DNA from: Pseudomonadales bacterium
GTDB taxonomy: Bacteria; Pseudomonadota; Gammaproteobacteria; Pseudomonadales; Azotimanducaceae
Direction of reading: 5' to 3'
NCBI GenBank assembly: GCA_022827905.1
Contig: JAJEIQ010000021.1
Span: 1 to 44,740, forward strand
DNA length: 44,740 bases
The notes under the pieces were generated by a model that saw only the letters and a list, made by a program, of their open reading frames with translations, searched no databases and was not told the origin of the DNA. This document shows, in pieces, positions 15,740 through 24,746 of the stretch (position 1 is the stretch's first letter; every line of letters starts with the position of its first letter). Made by a program: the position numbers and the translations under genes.

Positions 15740-16569
15740 GCCTGCTGTCCCGGCGTCAGCCCTTGCCGCTGGGCCTTGCGGTGCAGCGCCTGCGCCCGTC
15801 GAGCCACCGCCCGCCAGAACCGCGGGTCCTCGCCGTAGGCCTCCCGCAACGGCCGCCCCGTGTAAATGCGCAGAAACCGCAGCCGCGAGCGGGCCGGCAG
15901 ATCCAGGTCCAACGTGGAGAACAGCAGGGCCGCCAGGTCCCGCTTTCGCCAGTAGGCGGACAGCCTAGGCTGCAGCCGCGCCCGATGCAGGTCCAGCACC
16001 GCCAACCGCGCTTCGCCCTGGGCCCACTTTTGGCGGTCGAGCATCAGGTGGCAGATGTAGAGGTCCCGGTGGGCAACCCCCGACTCGTGCAGGCGGCGCA
16101 CAAAGCGGGCCACCGCCATGATCAACCGCCGCCGAGCCCGTGGCGAAGGCGGTTGGCGGGCCCAGTCCGCAGCCACCGCCTCCAAACTGCCATAGCCGCT
16201 CAGTTCCGCGCAGAGCACAAAGGAGCGGCGCCGGGCGGGATTGCCGCCCTCGGTGGCGAACGCAGCCACCCGGGGGGCGGGCAGATTCCGGGCGGCGAGA
16301 TGGCGGCAGGCGCGGTACTCGTTTTCCGCGCCCAACACGGGCCGCTTGCCGACCAGCCAGTTCTTGAGGATTTCCAGCCAGCCGACGCCCCGGTGCCGCT
16401 TGAGGAAGTAGGGTTGTCCGCCAATCTGCACCCGCAATGTCGAGCGGCGCTTCACTGTGCGGAACACCTCGCCCTCGGCCGATTCGGCCCAACGCAGCAG
16501 GTCTTCGCCGCCAAGCCGCTCGGCAAGCTCGGGGGCCAGATAGGCGCGGTGATTGGTGCTGCGCTTCAC
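15736..16569 (-). CDS. waaP: Lipopolysaccharide core heptose(I) kinase
   Basis: The protein has 277 residues and phosphorylates HepI of the LPS inner core at the inner membrane. The kinase Lys is near residue 57 (YFLKRHR). The signature HRDLYICHLML carries catalytic Asp169, and VLDLHRAR carries Asp193; these match WaaP's HRDxYICH and IDLHR motifs. I use GTG 16569, which overlaps the waaG stop as GTGA and gives the usual WaaP length. A longer frame to 16689 would overlap waaG extensively and adds unconserved residues. Loss of WaaP is known to damage outer-membrane integrity in related bacteria. Confidence 0.93.
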   Translation of the reverse strand: MKRSTNHRAYLAPELAERLGGEDLLRWAESAEGEVFRTVKRRSTLRVQIGGQPYFLKRHRGVGWLEILKNWLVGKRPVLGAENEYRACRHLAARNLPAPRVAAFATEGGNPARRRSFVLCAELSGYGSLEAVAADWARQPPSPRARRRLIMAVARFVRRLHESGVAHRDLYICHLMLDRQKWAQGEARLAVLDLHRARLQPRLSAYWRKRDLAALLFSTLDLDLPARSRLRFLRIYTGRPLREAYGEDPRFWRAVARRAQALHRKAQRQGLTPGQQA

Positions 16570-17720
16570 TGGCACCCGGACCCTGTCAAAGCCGGTCGGC
16601 TGGCGAACGCCTCGAACCGGTCCACCGCGCGCTGTGCGAGCTGGTAGATGCGCTCGTCGTCGGCCAGCGCTTGGCCGTTTCGAGCCCAATCGGTCCGCTC
16701 ATCGGAGGTGATCAGCTCGGCAAGCTGCGCGTTGAAGGTGTCCTGATCGTAGGGCGTGGGCGTAATCAACCCGGCCCGGGCTTCGCGCAGATAGGGGGCG
16801 TAACCGCAGTTTTCCGTGACCAGGGCCGGGGTGCCGGCGATCATGGCCTCCAGGATCACCATGCCAGCGTTTTCATCGTAGGCCGGCAGCACGAAGCCGT
16901 CTGCGGCGAACAGGAAGTCGGGCACATCGGGACGTCCGCCCATGAAGCGCACCTGCTCACCGATGCCGAGCCGGTCCGCCAACCGCTCGAACGGCTCGGC
17001 GTTGTCGTCACCGAGCACATAGAGCCAGGTTTTGGCGAAGACCTCGCGAGGCAGCGCATTGAGTCCCTCGAGCAGGCGGTCCAAGCCCTTCTTGATGAAC
17101 CCGGAGCCGATGAACAGCAGCAGGCACTCGCCGTCGCCCACGCCGAGCTGTGCCCGCATGCGCCGGCGGATGGCGCCCTTGTCCGCGGGCGCCGTGCGAT
17201 TCCGCTCGATGCCCGGTGGCAGGGGGTGGAAACGCTCCGCAGGCGTCTGGTAGTAGCGTCGGTAGGCCGGCGTTTGCGCATCGGAGATGGTCAGGATTTC
17301 CGTGTCGGCATCGGCATCGAAGACCGCTCGTTCCGAGCGCAGCAGGGAGCGGTAGCGGGGCAGCAGCCGGTACCAGGCGCTGCGTTGGGTGCGGGCCTTG
17401 TCTTGGTAGCAGGAGTCCCCGGCGTAGTAGGCGTCGAGGCCGGGCATCTTGTTCATCCCCACCACCAAGTCCACCGGCTCGGCCTTCAGGTCAGCGCGCA
17501 CCCAATCGGCGAAGCGTTCGTAGAGCCGGTGATTGGCCAAGGCCTTGACCGGCGCCAGCTTAAGCTCCACGCCATCCGGCAGCGGGCCGTCATCGCGCCA
17601 GTGGATGGCGTAGATGCGCACCCAATGCCCACGGCTGCGGGATTCGGCGACCATCTTCATCAGGTCCCTTTGAATGCCGCCGAAGGGGAAATACTTGAAG
17701 ATGCAGAAGGCGATCTTCAT
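16566..17720 (-). CDS. waaG: LPS core glycosyltransferase WaaG (GT4)
   Basis: The protein has 384 residues. The N terminus MKIAFCIFKYFPFGGIQRD is characteristic of WaaG, which adds the first outer-core hexose to heptose II. The C-terminal GT4 nucleotide-sugar site is visible: LLFIGSGFIKKGLDRLLEGL and DENAGMVILEAMIAGTPAL with the E-x7-E motif. ATG 17720 overlaps the waaC stop (ATGA), and the extra upstream 11 residues of the open frame are not conserved. The exact sugar donor (glucose, galactose or other) cannot be told from sequence. Confidence 0.92.
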   Translation of the reverse strand: MKIAFCIFKYFPFGGIQRDLMKMVAESRSRGHWVRIYAIHWRDDGPLPDGVELKLAPVKALANHRLYERFADWVRADLKAEPVDLVVGMNKMPGLDAYYAGDSCYQDKARTQRSAWYRLLPRYRSLLRSERAVFDADADTEILTISDAQTPAYRRYYQTPAERFHPLPPGIERNRTAPADKGAIRRRMRAQLGVGDGECLLLFIGSGFIKKGLDRLLEGLNALPREVFAKTWLYVLGDDNAEPFERLADRLGIGEQVRFMGGRPDVPDFLFAADGFVLPAYDENAGMVILEAMIAGTPALVTENCGYAPYLREARAGLITPTPYDQDTFNAQLAELITSDERTDWARNGQALADDERIYQLAQRAVDRFEAFASRPALTGSGCQ

Positions 17721-18760
17721 GCATCCGCCCCGAGCGCCAAGGCCCGCGCCCACACCCGCTCCGGCGTCAGTTCGGCGTAGCAGGGGGGATTGGCGGGCTC
17801 ATCGCACCACATACGCCCCGGCCCACGATAGCGGCAGGTTCTCGACAAGCAAGGCGCGCAGGGGAAGTTCGAGCTGAGGGTGGCGACCCGCTCGCCCCGG
17901 CAACCGGTCAGATCGGGCGCCGTGCTGCCGTACAGGGCCAAGGTGGGCACGCCGCAGGCGGCGGCCAGATGCGCCAATCCGGAGTCGACGCCCACAGTCA
18001 AGCGCACCCCTTGCAGGACGTCGATCCATTCGCCGATGCCCATCGCCTCAAGCACTCGTCCGCCGCCGCTGTTGGCGATGCGTTCGGCGCGGCAACGCTC
18101 CGCCGCATTGCCCCATGGCAGCAGCACCTCGAATCCAGATGCCTGCGCTTGCTTGGCCAGCTCGATCCACATCGCCTCCGGCCACAGCTTCGAGGGCCAG
18201 GAGCCGCCATGCAGGAAGAGGCACGCCGAACGGCACGCCGAATGGCACGCCTGGCCTGCGGACTCGCGCTGGGCCAAGCCGAAGTCGAGCGGCTCCGCCG
18301 CATCCTGAGCGTAGCCAAAAGCGCCCGCAAAGAGTTGCCGCTGCCGGTCGATGGCGTGCTGTTGCCGCGGCACCGCAACGCCGCGCTGGTACAACCAGGC
18401 GGCGGCCGCCTCGCGCGCGTCCCGGCGCGCGAACCCCACCCGTTCCGCGCCGCGGGCAAGGGCAGCCACCAGGGCGCTTTTTACCAAGCCCTGGGCATCG
18501 AGCACCAGATCGTATTCGTGAGCGCCAAGATTGGCTTGGAATTCCGCCATTTCCCCGCGGGAGCGCAGGAGCCTGCGCCGCCAACGCCGCCAAGCAATGG
18601 GGATCACCCGGCCCACCGCCGGATGCCGTTCGGCGATGGCCTGATAGGCTTCCTCCACCACCCAATCGAAGCGCACCCCATGCCGGCTGGCCGCGGTCAA
18701 TGCCGGCAACGCATGCACCACGTCGCCCAACGAGGAGGTCTTGACCAGCAGCGCTTTCAT
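17717..18760 (-). CDS. waaC: LPS heptosyltransferase I
   Basis: The protein has 347 residues (GT9) and transfers L,D-heptose from ADP-heptose onto Kdo2-lipid A. The N terminus MKALLVKTSSLGDVVHALPAL and the donor-site segments LHGGSWPSKLWP and VGVDSGLAHLAAACGVPTLALYGST are typical. The start overlaps waaF (ATGA). Oddity: just before LFLHGGSW the coding strand holds a short 12-bp tandem repeat (18221-18244 and a partial third unit), encoding the Cys/Ser/Ala run CHSACRSAC. This looks like a small slippage expansion in a loop. Confidence 0.94.
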   Translation of the reverse strand: MKALLVKTSSLGDVVHALPALTAASRHGVRFDWVVEEAYQAIAERHPAVGRVIPIAWRRWRRRLLRSRGEMAEFQANLGAHEYDLVLDAQGLVKSALVAALARGAERVGFARRDAREAAAAWLYQRGVAVPRQQHAIDRQRQLFAGAFGYAQDAAEPLDFGLAQRESAGQACHSACRSACLFLHGGSWPSKLWPEAMWIELAKQAQASGFEVLLPWGNAAERCRAERIANSGGGRVLEAMGIGEWIDVLQGVRLTVGVDSGLAHLAAACGVPTLALYGSTAPDLTGCRGERVATLSSNFPCAPCLSRTCRYRGPGRMWCDEPANPPCYAELTPERVWARALALGADA

Positions 18761-19749
18761 GCCAGGGCGCGGGCGACGGCGTCGGGCGTCAGTTCCCGCA
18801 GGCACTTCAGGTGGCCAAGCGGGCAGTCGCGCTGGAAGCAGGGCTGGCAGTCCAAGCCGAGGGACAAAACTCGTGCGTTGGCATCAAGGGGCGGCGTGAA
18901 TTCGGGCGACGTGGAGCCGTAGAGGGCGACCACCCGCACCGACAGAGCGCAGGCCACGTGCATGAGCCCGGAGTCGTTGGTCACGACGGCATCGGCCAGC
19001 GAAAGGAGGTCCAGCGCATCGGTCAGGCGGGTGCGGCCGGCCAGATTGACGGTGCCGGGAGCCGCCTCGGCGATCGCCACGCCCAGTTCCCGATCGCCCG
19101 GCGAACCGATCACCCAGACGGCGTGGCCGGCCTTCAGGCGCTCCCGGGCGAGGGCGGCGAAGTGGTCGGCCGGCCAGCGCTTGGCGGCGCCGTACTCGGC
19201 GCCGGGGCAGAGGATGACCACCGGAGCGGCAGTGGCCAAGCCGAAGCGCTCGACCAAGGCGTCGCGATTGGCCCCATCAACCGTCAGCACGGGTGCGGGA
19301 TAGGGCTGCGGCAGGCCTTGTCCCGGCGGGTAGGCCAACGCCATGAAGCGCTCGATCATTTTCGGGTGCCGGTCCCGGTCCAAGCGCCGCCAATCGTTGA
19401 GCAACCCGAAGCGCGCTTCGCCCAACCAGCCGATGCGGCGGGGAACCCGGGCCCAGCAGGGCATCAGCGCGGACTTGAAGCTGTTGGGCAGGACGTAGGC
19501 CGCATCGAAGCCAACCCCGCGAAGGGCCCGACCCAAGCGCCGCCGCTCCCGCCAGCCAAGCGCACCCTGGGCGACAGCCAACTCATGCACTTGGTGAACG
19601 CCCGGCATGCGCGTCCCCAACGGCGCAGTCGCCGGCGGCGCCGCCAAATGAATCTCGGCATCGACGTCCTCGGCCTTGAGCGCCTGAACCAAGGTGTGGG
19701 CCATCACCATATCGCCAACCCAGGCTGGCGCTATGATCAGGGCTTTCAT
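18757..19749 (-). CDS. waaF: LPS heptosyltransferase II
   Basis: The protein has 330 residues (GT9) and adds the second heptose to the inner core. The N terminus MKALIIAPAWVGDMVMAHTL, the donor-site CPGAEYGAAKRWP and TNDSGLMHVACALSVRVVALYGSTSPEFTPP, and the terminal Cys-rich LDCQPCFQRDCPLGHLKCL are hallmarks. It starts 12 nt after the ilvE stop and is coupled to waaC by ATGA. Gene order matches Pseudomonas. Confidence 0.95.
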   Translation of the reverse strand: MKALIIAPAWVGDMVMAHTLVQALKAEDVDAEIHLAAPPATAPLGTRMPGVHQVHELAVAQGALGWRERRRLGRALRGVGFDAAYVLPNSFKSALMPCWARVPRRIGWLGEARFGLLNDWRRLDRDRHPKMIERFMALAYPPGQGLPQPYPAPVLTVDGANRDALVERFGLATAAPVVILCPGAEYGAAKRWPADHFAALARERLKAGHAVWVIGSPGDRELGVAIAEAAPGTVNLAGRTRLTDALDLLSLADAVVTNDSGLMHVACALSVRVVALYGSTSPEFTPPLDANARVLSLGLDCQPCFQRDCPLGHLKCLRELTPDAVARALA

Positions 19750-19761
19750 AGGGCTAGCGGC

Positions 19762-20691
19762 CTAGACGGGCGTATGCCACTCAGGAAAGGCGTTGCGTTG
19801 GCCGCGCACCTGGTCGAAGTAGGCGCTTTGCAGCCGTTCGGTGACCGGGCCGCGCTGGCCATTGCCGATGCGGCGCCCGTCGAGTTCGCGGATGGGCAGC
19901 ACTTCGGCTGCCGTGCCCGTGAAGAAGGCTTCGTCGCAGATGTAAACCTCATCCCGGGTGATGCGCCGTTCGACGATCTCCAAACCGGCCTCGCGAGCCA
20001 AGTGAAACACCGTGTCACGGGTGATGCCATCCAGGCAACTGGTCAGTTCCGGGGTGTGCAGCAGGCCATCGCGAACGATGAAGATGTTCTCGCCCGAGCC
20101 TTCCGCTACGTAACCCTCGTTGTCGAGCAGCAGCGCTTCGTCACAGCCCGAATCGAGCGCCTCGTGAAGCGCCAGTATCGAATTGATGTAGTTGCCGTTG
20201 GCCTTGGCTTTGCACATGGTGATGTTGACGTGGTGGCGGGTGTAGGACGAGGTGCGCACTGAAATGCCCCGCTCGCGGGCGTCCTCGTCCATGTAGTTGG
20301 GCCACGGCCAAGCGGCGATGGTCAAGTTGACGGTCAGATCCTGGGCCCGCAGCCCCATGGCCTCGGAACCGAGGAACGCCATGGGCCGCAGGTAGCCTTC
20401 GCCAAGCCCGTTGGCGCGCAGGGTCTCGACCTGGGCGGCGTTGATCTCGTCCGCCGAATAGGGAAGCTCAAGCCCGAGTATGTGCGCGGAGTTGAACAGG
20501 CGCCGGGTGTGTTCGCGCAGCCGGAAGATGCAGGGCCCCTTGGGCGTTTGGTAGGCGCGCACCCCCTCGAACACGCCGAGCCCGTAGTGCAGGGTGTGGG
20601 TCAGCACATGGACCTTGGCGTCGCGCCATGGGACCAATTCGCCGTTGAACCAGATGAAGCCGTCTCGATCGGCAAAACTCGGTGTGCTCAT
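19762..20691 (-). CDS. ilvE: Branched-chain-amino-acid aminotransferase
   Basis: A 309-residue fold-type IV PLP enzyme that performs the last step of Val, Leu and Ile synthesis. The PLP lysine is Lys163 in KAKANGNYINS. LHYGLGVFEGVRAY and GYVAEGSGENIF are family motifs. AAGGAG precedes the ATG at 20691. It sits between glnE and waaF, as in Pseudomonas, and its pathway partner ilvD lies at 26126. Confidence 0.95.
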   Translation of the reverse strand: MSTPSFADRDGFIWFNGELVPWRDAKVHVLTHTLHYGLGVFEGVRAYQTPKGPCIFRLREHTRRLFNSAHILGLELPYSADEINAAQVETLRANGLGEGYLRPMAFLGSEAMGLRAQDLTVNLTIAAWPWPNYMDEDARERGISVRTSSYTRHHVNITMCKAKANGNYINSILALHEALDSGCDEALLLDNEGYVAEGSGENIFIVRDGLLHTPELTSCLDGITRDTVFHLAREAGLEIVERRITRDEVYICDEAFFTGTAAEVLPIRELDGRRIGNGQRGPVTERLQSAYFDQVRGQRNAFPEWHTPV

Positions 20692-20725
20692 GTTCTCCTT
20701 CGCTGCGATCCCGCACTGCTGCCCG

Positions 20726-23494
20726 CTAGGCCGGGGGCTGGTCCAACAGCCGTTGCCAGAGGTCCAGGATGACGCCGCGGTGGACGGCCAATTCCGCGTC
20801 CCCGCCAGCGTCCTTTAGATCCAGCACTTCACGATGGTGGCGTTCCCGCAGCGCGAGGTAGGCACGGGTCAGGCCATCGGCGTCTTCACCATCGAGAACG
20901 CCGGTTTCCTTGGCGGCCTCCAAGATGCGGACGTTGTCGGAGTGACGGGCTAGGGCTGGCTCCTCGTGGGCATGGGCCAAAACGATGTATTGCACCATAA
21001 ATTCGATGTCAACGATACTGCCGCGGCCCCGTTTCAGGCCCTCCCCTCCGGAATCGGCAGCCGAGCCGCGGCCACGTTGATGGGCGGCGATGCGCTGGCG
21101 CATCCGGTTGACCTCCGCACGCAGGGTTTCGGCTGCGCGCGGCTGACACAGCAGGTCGATGCGGGTTTGCTCAAAGCGGCGCTGAAGCTCGGCGTCGCCC
21201 GCCACCGCCCGGGCCCGCACCAAGGCCTGATGCTCCCAGACCCAAGCACGGCTGCGCTGATACTCCACAAAAGCGTTCAAGCTGGTCATCAAGGTGCCAG
21301 CGCTCCCGGAAGGGCGCAGGCGCATGTCCACCTCGTACAGCGGCCCCATGTAGGTGGGTGCGGTCAGGTAGTGGAGCAGCTTGCGCACCAACCGGTGCGC
21401 GAACTGGGCGTGGGCCAACGGCAGATCGTGCACGAAGACGATGTCGAGGTCCGACCCCGGCCCGAGCTCAATGCCGCCGAGCTTGCCGTAGCCGACGATG
21501 ACGAACGGCCTGCCGTTCAAGCCATCCGGTGCGCCGTGGCGAATCTCGCACTGATCCCAGGCCAATCCAAGGCTGTGCTCGAGCACGGCTTCCGCCAAGT
21601 GGGTCAGGTAGTCGCTGACGTGCATCAGCGCCAAGCCGCCGAGCGCCTCCGCCGCCGCCACCTGAAAGACGTGCCGTTCCTTGAAGGCGCGCAACGCATC
21701 GAGCAGCGCCTCCTCATCACGCACCTCGGCGAGCTGCTGGCCAAGGGCTTCGGACAGCGCCTGCCGATCAGGGGCCAGCTTCACCGAAGGGCGGTCGATG
21801 AGCAGGCTAAGCAGCCTCGGCCGCTGGCGAATCTGCTCCGCCAACCACAAGCTGCGGCAGGCCACGCGAACCAGCCGCTCGGCCACCTCCGGATGGTCGC
21901 GCAGCAACGCCAGGTAAGTTGAACGGCGCAGCACGGCGCGCAGCAGGGGCATGAGGCGCGTCAAGCCCTGCAAGGGATCCTTGGCCAGGGAAAGCGCCTG
22001 CAGCAGCCGCGGCATCAATTCATTCAATCGACGCCTGCCCGCCTCCCCGACCGAGGCCCGATCCCGGGCCTTGGCGAGTTCGTCAAGCAACGCCACGGCC
22101 TGAATCCCGTCGCCAAAGCCCGCCCGGGCCAAGGCCAGCGGAACGCTGCGCGACGCCCAGAGGTCCCGCTCCGGGTCGGGCGCATCGGTTACTAGCAAGC
22201 GTTCAAAAACCGCCTCCACTCGGCTGCGATGGGCCGCCAAGGCTGCCAAGTAGGCCTCGTAGTCATCAAAGCCTAAGCTCCGCGCCAATCGAAGCCGGCT
22301 GAGGTCCGACGCCGGAAGGCGCTGGCTCTGCCGATCGGCCTCGGCTTGGATGCTGTGCTCCGAGTCGCGCAGGAAGCGATAGGCGGCACTGAGCTCGCGG
22401 GCCGCCTCCGGGTCGAAAACGCCAGCGTCCCCAAGCGCGCCCAAGGCGGCCAGAAAGCCGGGTTGCCGCAGTTCCGGCTGTTGGCCGCCGCGCACGAGCT
22501 GTTGGACCTGCACGCAGAACTCGGCATCGCGAATGCCCCCGGCGCCCAGTTTCAGATCGTCGGCCCGGCGGCGATCGTCCATCCGCCGGGCTTTCATCGC
22601 CCGCATCTCGTCGATCGCCCCGAAGTCCAGGTAGCGGCGATACACAAAGGGCTCAATGGCATCAAGGAAGGCGGCGCCAAGAGCAAGGTCGCCCGCGCAG
22701 GGCCGCGCCTTGATGAAGGCGTAGCGTTCCCAATCGCGGCCCTGGGTCTCAAAGTAACCGGTCATGGCGGCGCAATCCATGACCAGCGCGCCGCTGCCGC
22801 CGTAGGGACGCAGGCGCATGTCCACCCGGAACGTGAAGCCGTCCTCGGTGACGCTGTGCAGCGCCTCGATCAGGCGCTGGCCCACGCGGGTAAAGAAGTT
22901 GCGATTCGAAAGGCCGGAGGCGGTGCGCCCGTCCTCGGCAAAGGTGAAGATCAAGTCAACGTCCGAAGACAGGTTAAGCTCGCGGCCACCGAGCTTGCCC
23001 AAGGCGAGCACCGCCAGCCGCTGGGGCTCGTTCGACGATGCGCCCAAGGGCTCGCCATGGCGTTCGGCCTCCCAGCGCTCCACCACGCCGAGGGCCGCTT
23101 CAATCAAGGCATCCGCCAAGTCGGAGAGCGCACTCACGGTCTCCTCGAACGATGCGAGCCGCAGGAGGTGGCGCCAGACGATGCCAAACTGCCAACGATT
23201 GCGCAGCCGCCGCAGGGCGCGCTTGAGCGCCGCCATGTCGGTGGCGGCGGCTACGCCGCTGAGCTCAGCCTCCAGGGCGGCCGCATCCGGCGGACGGTTG
23301 AAGGATTCCGCAGCGAGCCCTTCGGCGAACCACTGCCGCTCGCTGCGGGCGACCTGGGCGGCAAAGTCGCTCAGGCCAATCACCCAACGGGCGTCGGGCG
23401 GGAGCGCCAGCTCATTGTGGCTGGCAAAGCGGTCCGCCCGCTCAGCGATCGGCCCCGGCAGCGCGTGGCGGGAGATGGCGGCCTGATCGGACAC
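20726..23494 (-). CDS. glnE: Bifunctional glutamine synthetase adenylyltransferase/adenylyl-removing enzyme
   Basis: About 922 residues. Two nucleotidyltransferase domains are visible: the N-terminal de-adenylylating one with LGGRELNLSSDVDLIF, and the C-terminal adenylylating one with YGKLGGIELGPGSDLDIVF. Each carries the paired Asp metal site. The enzyme tunes glutamine synthetase activity in response to PII. The start is uncertain. GTG 23494 (VSDQAAISRHALPG) is used here, but TTG 23527 is in frame and would add 11 residues; neither has a strong Shine-Dalgarno. It is the first gene of a seven-gene minus-strand run, 34 nt upstream of ilvE, and divergent from argE. Confidence 0.94.
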   Translation of the reverse strand: MSDQAAISRHALPGPIAERADRFASHNELALPPDARWVIGLSDFAAQVARSERQWFAEGLAAESFNRPPDAAALEAELSGVAAATDMAALKRALRRLRNRWQFGIVWRHLLRLASFEETVSALSDLADALIEAALGVVERWEAERHGEPLGASSNEPQRLAVLALGKLGGRELNLSSDVDLIFTFAEDGRTASGLSNRNFFTRVGQRLIEALHSVTEDGFTFRVDMRLRPYGGSGALVMDCAAMTGYFETQGRDWERYAFIKARPCAGDLALGAAFLDAIEPFVYRRYLDFGAIDEMRAMKARRMDDRRRADDLKLGAGGIRDAEFCVQVQQLVRGGQQPELRQPGFLAALGALGDAGVFDPEAARELSAAYRFLRDSEHSIQAEADRQSQRLPASDLSRLRLARSLGFDDYEAYLAALAAHRSRVEAVFERLLVTDAPDPERDLWASRSVPLALARAGFGDGIQAVALLDELAKARDRASVGEAGRRRLNELMPRLLQALSLAKDPLQGLTRLMPLLRAVLRRSTYLALLRDHPEVAERLVRVACRSLWLAEQIRQRPRLLSLLIDRPSVKLAPDRQALSEALGQQLAEVRDEEALLDALRAFKERHVFQVAAAEALGGLALMHVSDYLTHLAEAVLEHSLGLAWDQCEIRHGAPDGLNGRPFVIVGYGKLGGIELGPGSDLDIVFVHDLPLAHAQFAHRLVRKLLHYLTAPTYMGPLYEVDMRLRPSGSAGTLMTSLNAFVEYQRSRAWVWEHQALVRARAVAGDAELQRRFEQTRIDLLCQPRAAETLRAEVNRMRQRIAAHQRGRGSAADSGGEGLKRGRGSIVDIEFMVQYIVLAHAHEEPALARHSDNVRILEAAKETGVLDGEDADGLTRAYLALRERHHREVLDLKDAGGDAELAVHRGVILDLWQRLLDQPPA

Positions 23495-23588
23495 TCGGCC
23501 CTGCCTTCGAATCGGTGACTTCAGCAAAGGTTAGCAAACCCATCCCAAAAAGAGGAAAATCAGCCGTCTTGAGTGTTGGAGGGACATC

Positions 23589-24734
23589 GTGCCGCTGCCC
23601 GGGTTCCAGGAAATGCTGGGGACGCTGATCGCCGAGCCGTCGGTGAGCTGCACCAGCCCGGATGTCGATCAGAGCAATCTGGGCGTCGTCGAGCACTTGG
23701 CGGGCTGGCTCGAGGACTTGGGCGCGTCCATCGAACTGATGCCGTTGCCCGGCGTCCCCGGCAAGGCCAATCTGATCGCGACCCTGGGCGCGGGTGAAGG
23801 GGGCTTGGTGCTGGCCGGGCACACCGACACCGTGCCCTTTGACGAAGACGCCTGGAGCCAGGATCCCTTCGCCATGGCGGAGCGCGATGACCGCTTCTAC
23901 GGGCTGGGCGCCTGCGACATGAAAGGCTTCTTTCCCGTGGCGCTCAGCGCCGCCGCCGCCTTCGCTGGCCGCAAGCTGCGCGCGCCGCTAGTCCTGGCGG
24001 CCACCTGCGATGAGGAATCCTCCATGGCCGGGGGCCGATTTCTCCTGGAGTCCGGCAAGCCCCGGGCCGAGGCCGCCATCATCGGCGAACCCACGGGGCT
24101 TAATCCCATCCATGCCCACAAGGGCTTCATGCTGATCTCCATTCAGCTTGAGGGCGCCGCTGGGCACTCCTCCAATCCAGCCCTGGGCCGCAACGCGCTG
24201 GACGCCATGCACGCGGTGATGTCCGAGTTGATCCGCTTTCGCGAGGAGCTCGCCCGCCGCCACCAAAGCCCCCTGTTCGAGATTGAGGTGCCGACCCTGA
24301 ATCTGGGCTGCCTGCGTGCCGGCGACAACCCCAACCGCATCTGCGGCCACGCCGAACTGCAGATCGACCTGCGCCTGCTGCCGGGGATGGACTCGGATGC
24401 GGTGCTTGATAGCCTGCGCTGCCGAGTGGAGGCGGTCGCCGCCGCCGCCGGCACCGAGGCCTCCCTGGAGTCCTTGCACCCGCCGGTGCCCGCCTTTGAG
24501 ACCGCCCAGGAAGGGCCGCTGGTGCAGTTGCTGAGCGGCCTGTCCGGCAACGCGCCGGGCAGCGTCAGCTTCGGCACCGAGGCGCACTTCTACCAGTGCC
24601 TCGGCGCGGAGACCGTGGTGTTCGGCCCGGGCAGCATCGACCAAGCGCATCAACCCAACGAGTTCCTGGCCCGCAACCAAGTCGGTCCCGCGCAGAACGC
24701 CCTCGAACAAGCGATCGCGCACTACTGCCTCTAG
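23589..24734 (+). CDS. argE: N-acetylornithine deacetylase
   Basis: A 381-residue M20-family zinc hydrolase that releases ornithine in arginine synthesis. Metal and catalytic residues are visible: His78 and Asp80 in GHTDTV, Asp110 in GACDMKG, Glu142/Glu143 in CDEESSM, Glu167 in IGEPTG, and the C-terminal His in DQAHQPNE. The start is GTG 23589 with GGAGGG upstream. argA follows after 12 nt, giving a small arginine operon. Succinyl-diaminopimelate desuccinylase is the main alternative, but argA adjacency favours ArgE. Confidence 0.92.
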   Translation: MPLPGFQEMLGTLIAEPSVSCTSPDVDQSNLGVVEHLAGWLEDLGASIELMPLPGVPGKANLIATLGAGEGGLVLAGHTDTVPFDEDAWSQDPFAMAERDDRFYGLGACDMKGFFPVALSAAAAFAGRKLRAPLVLAATCDEESSMAGGRFLLESGKPRAEAAIIGEPTGLNPIHAHKGFMLISIQLEGAAGHSSNPALGRNALDAMHAVMSELIRFREELARRHQSPLFEIEVPTLNLGCLRAGDNPNRICGHAELQIDLRLLPGMDSDAVLDSLRCRVEAVAAAAGTEASLESLHPPVPAFETAQEGPLVQLLSGLSGNAPGSVSFGTEAHFYQCLGAETVVFGPGSIDQAHQPNEFLARNQVGPAQNALEQAIAHYCL

Positions 24735-24746
24735 CACGGCCTCCCA

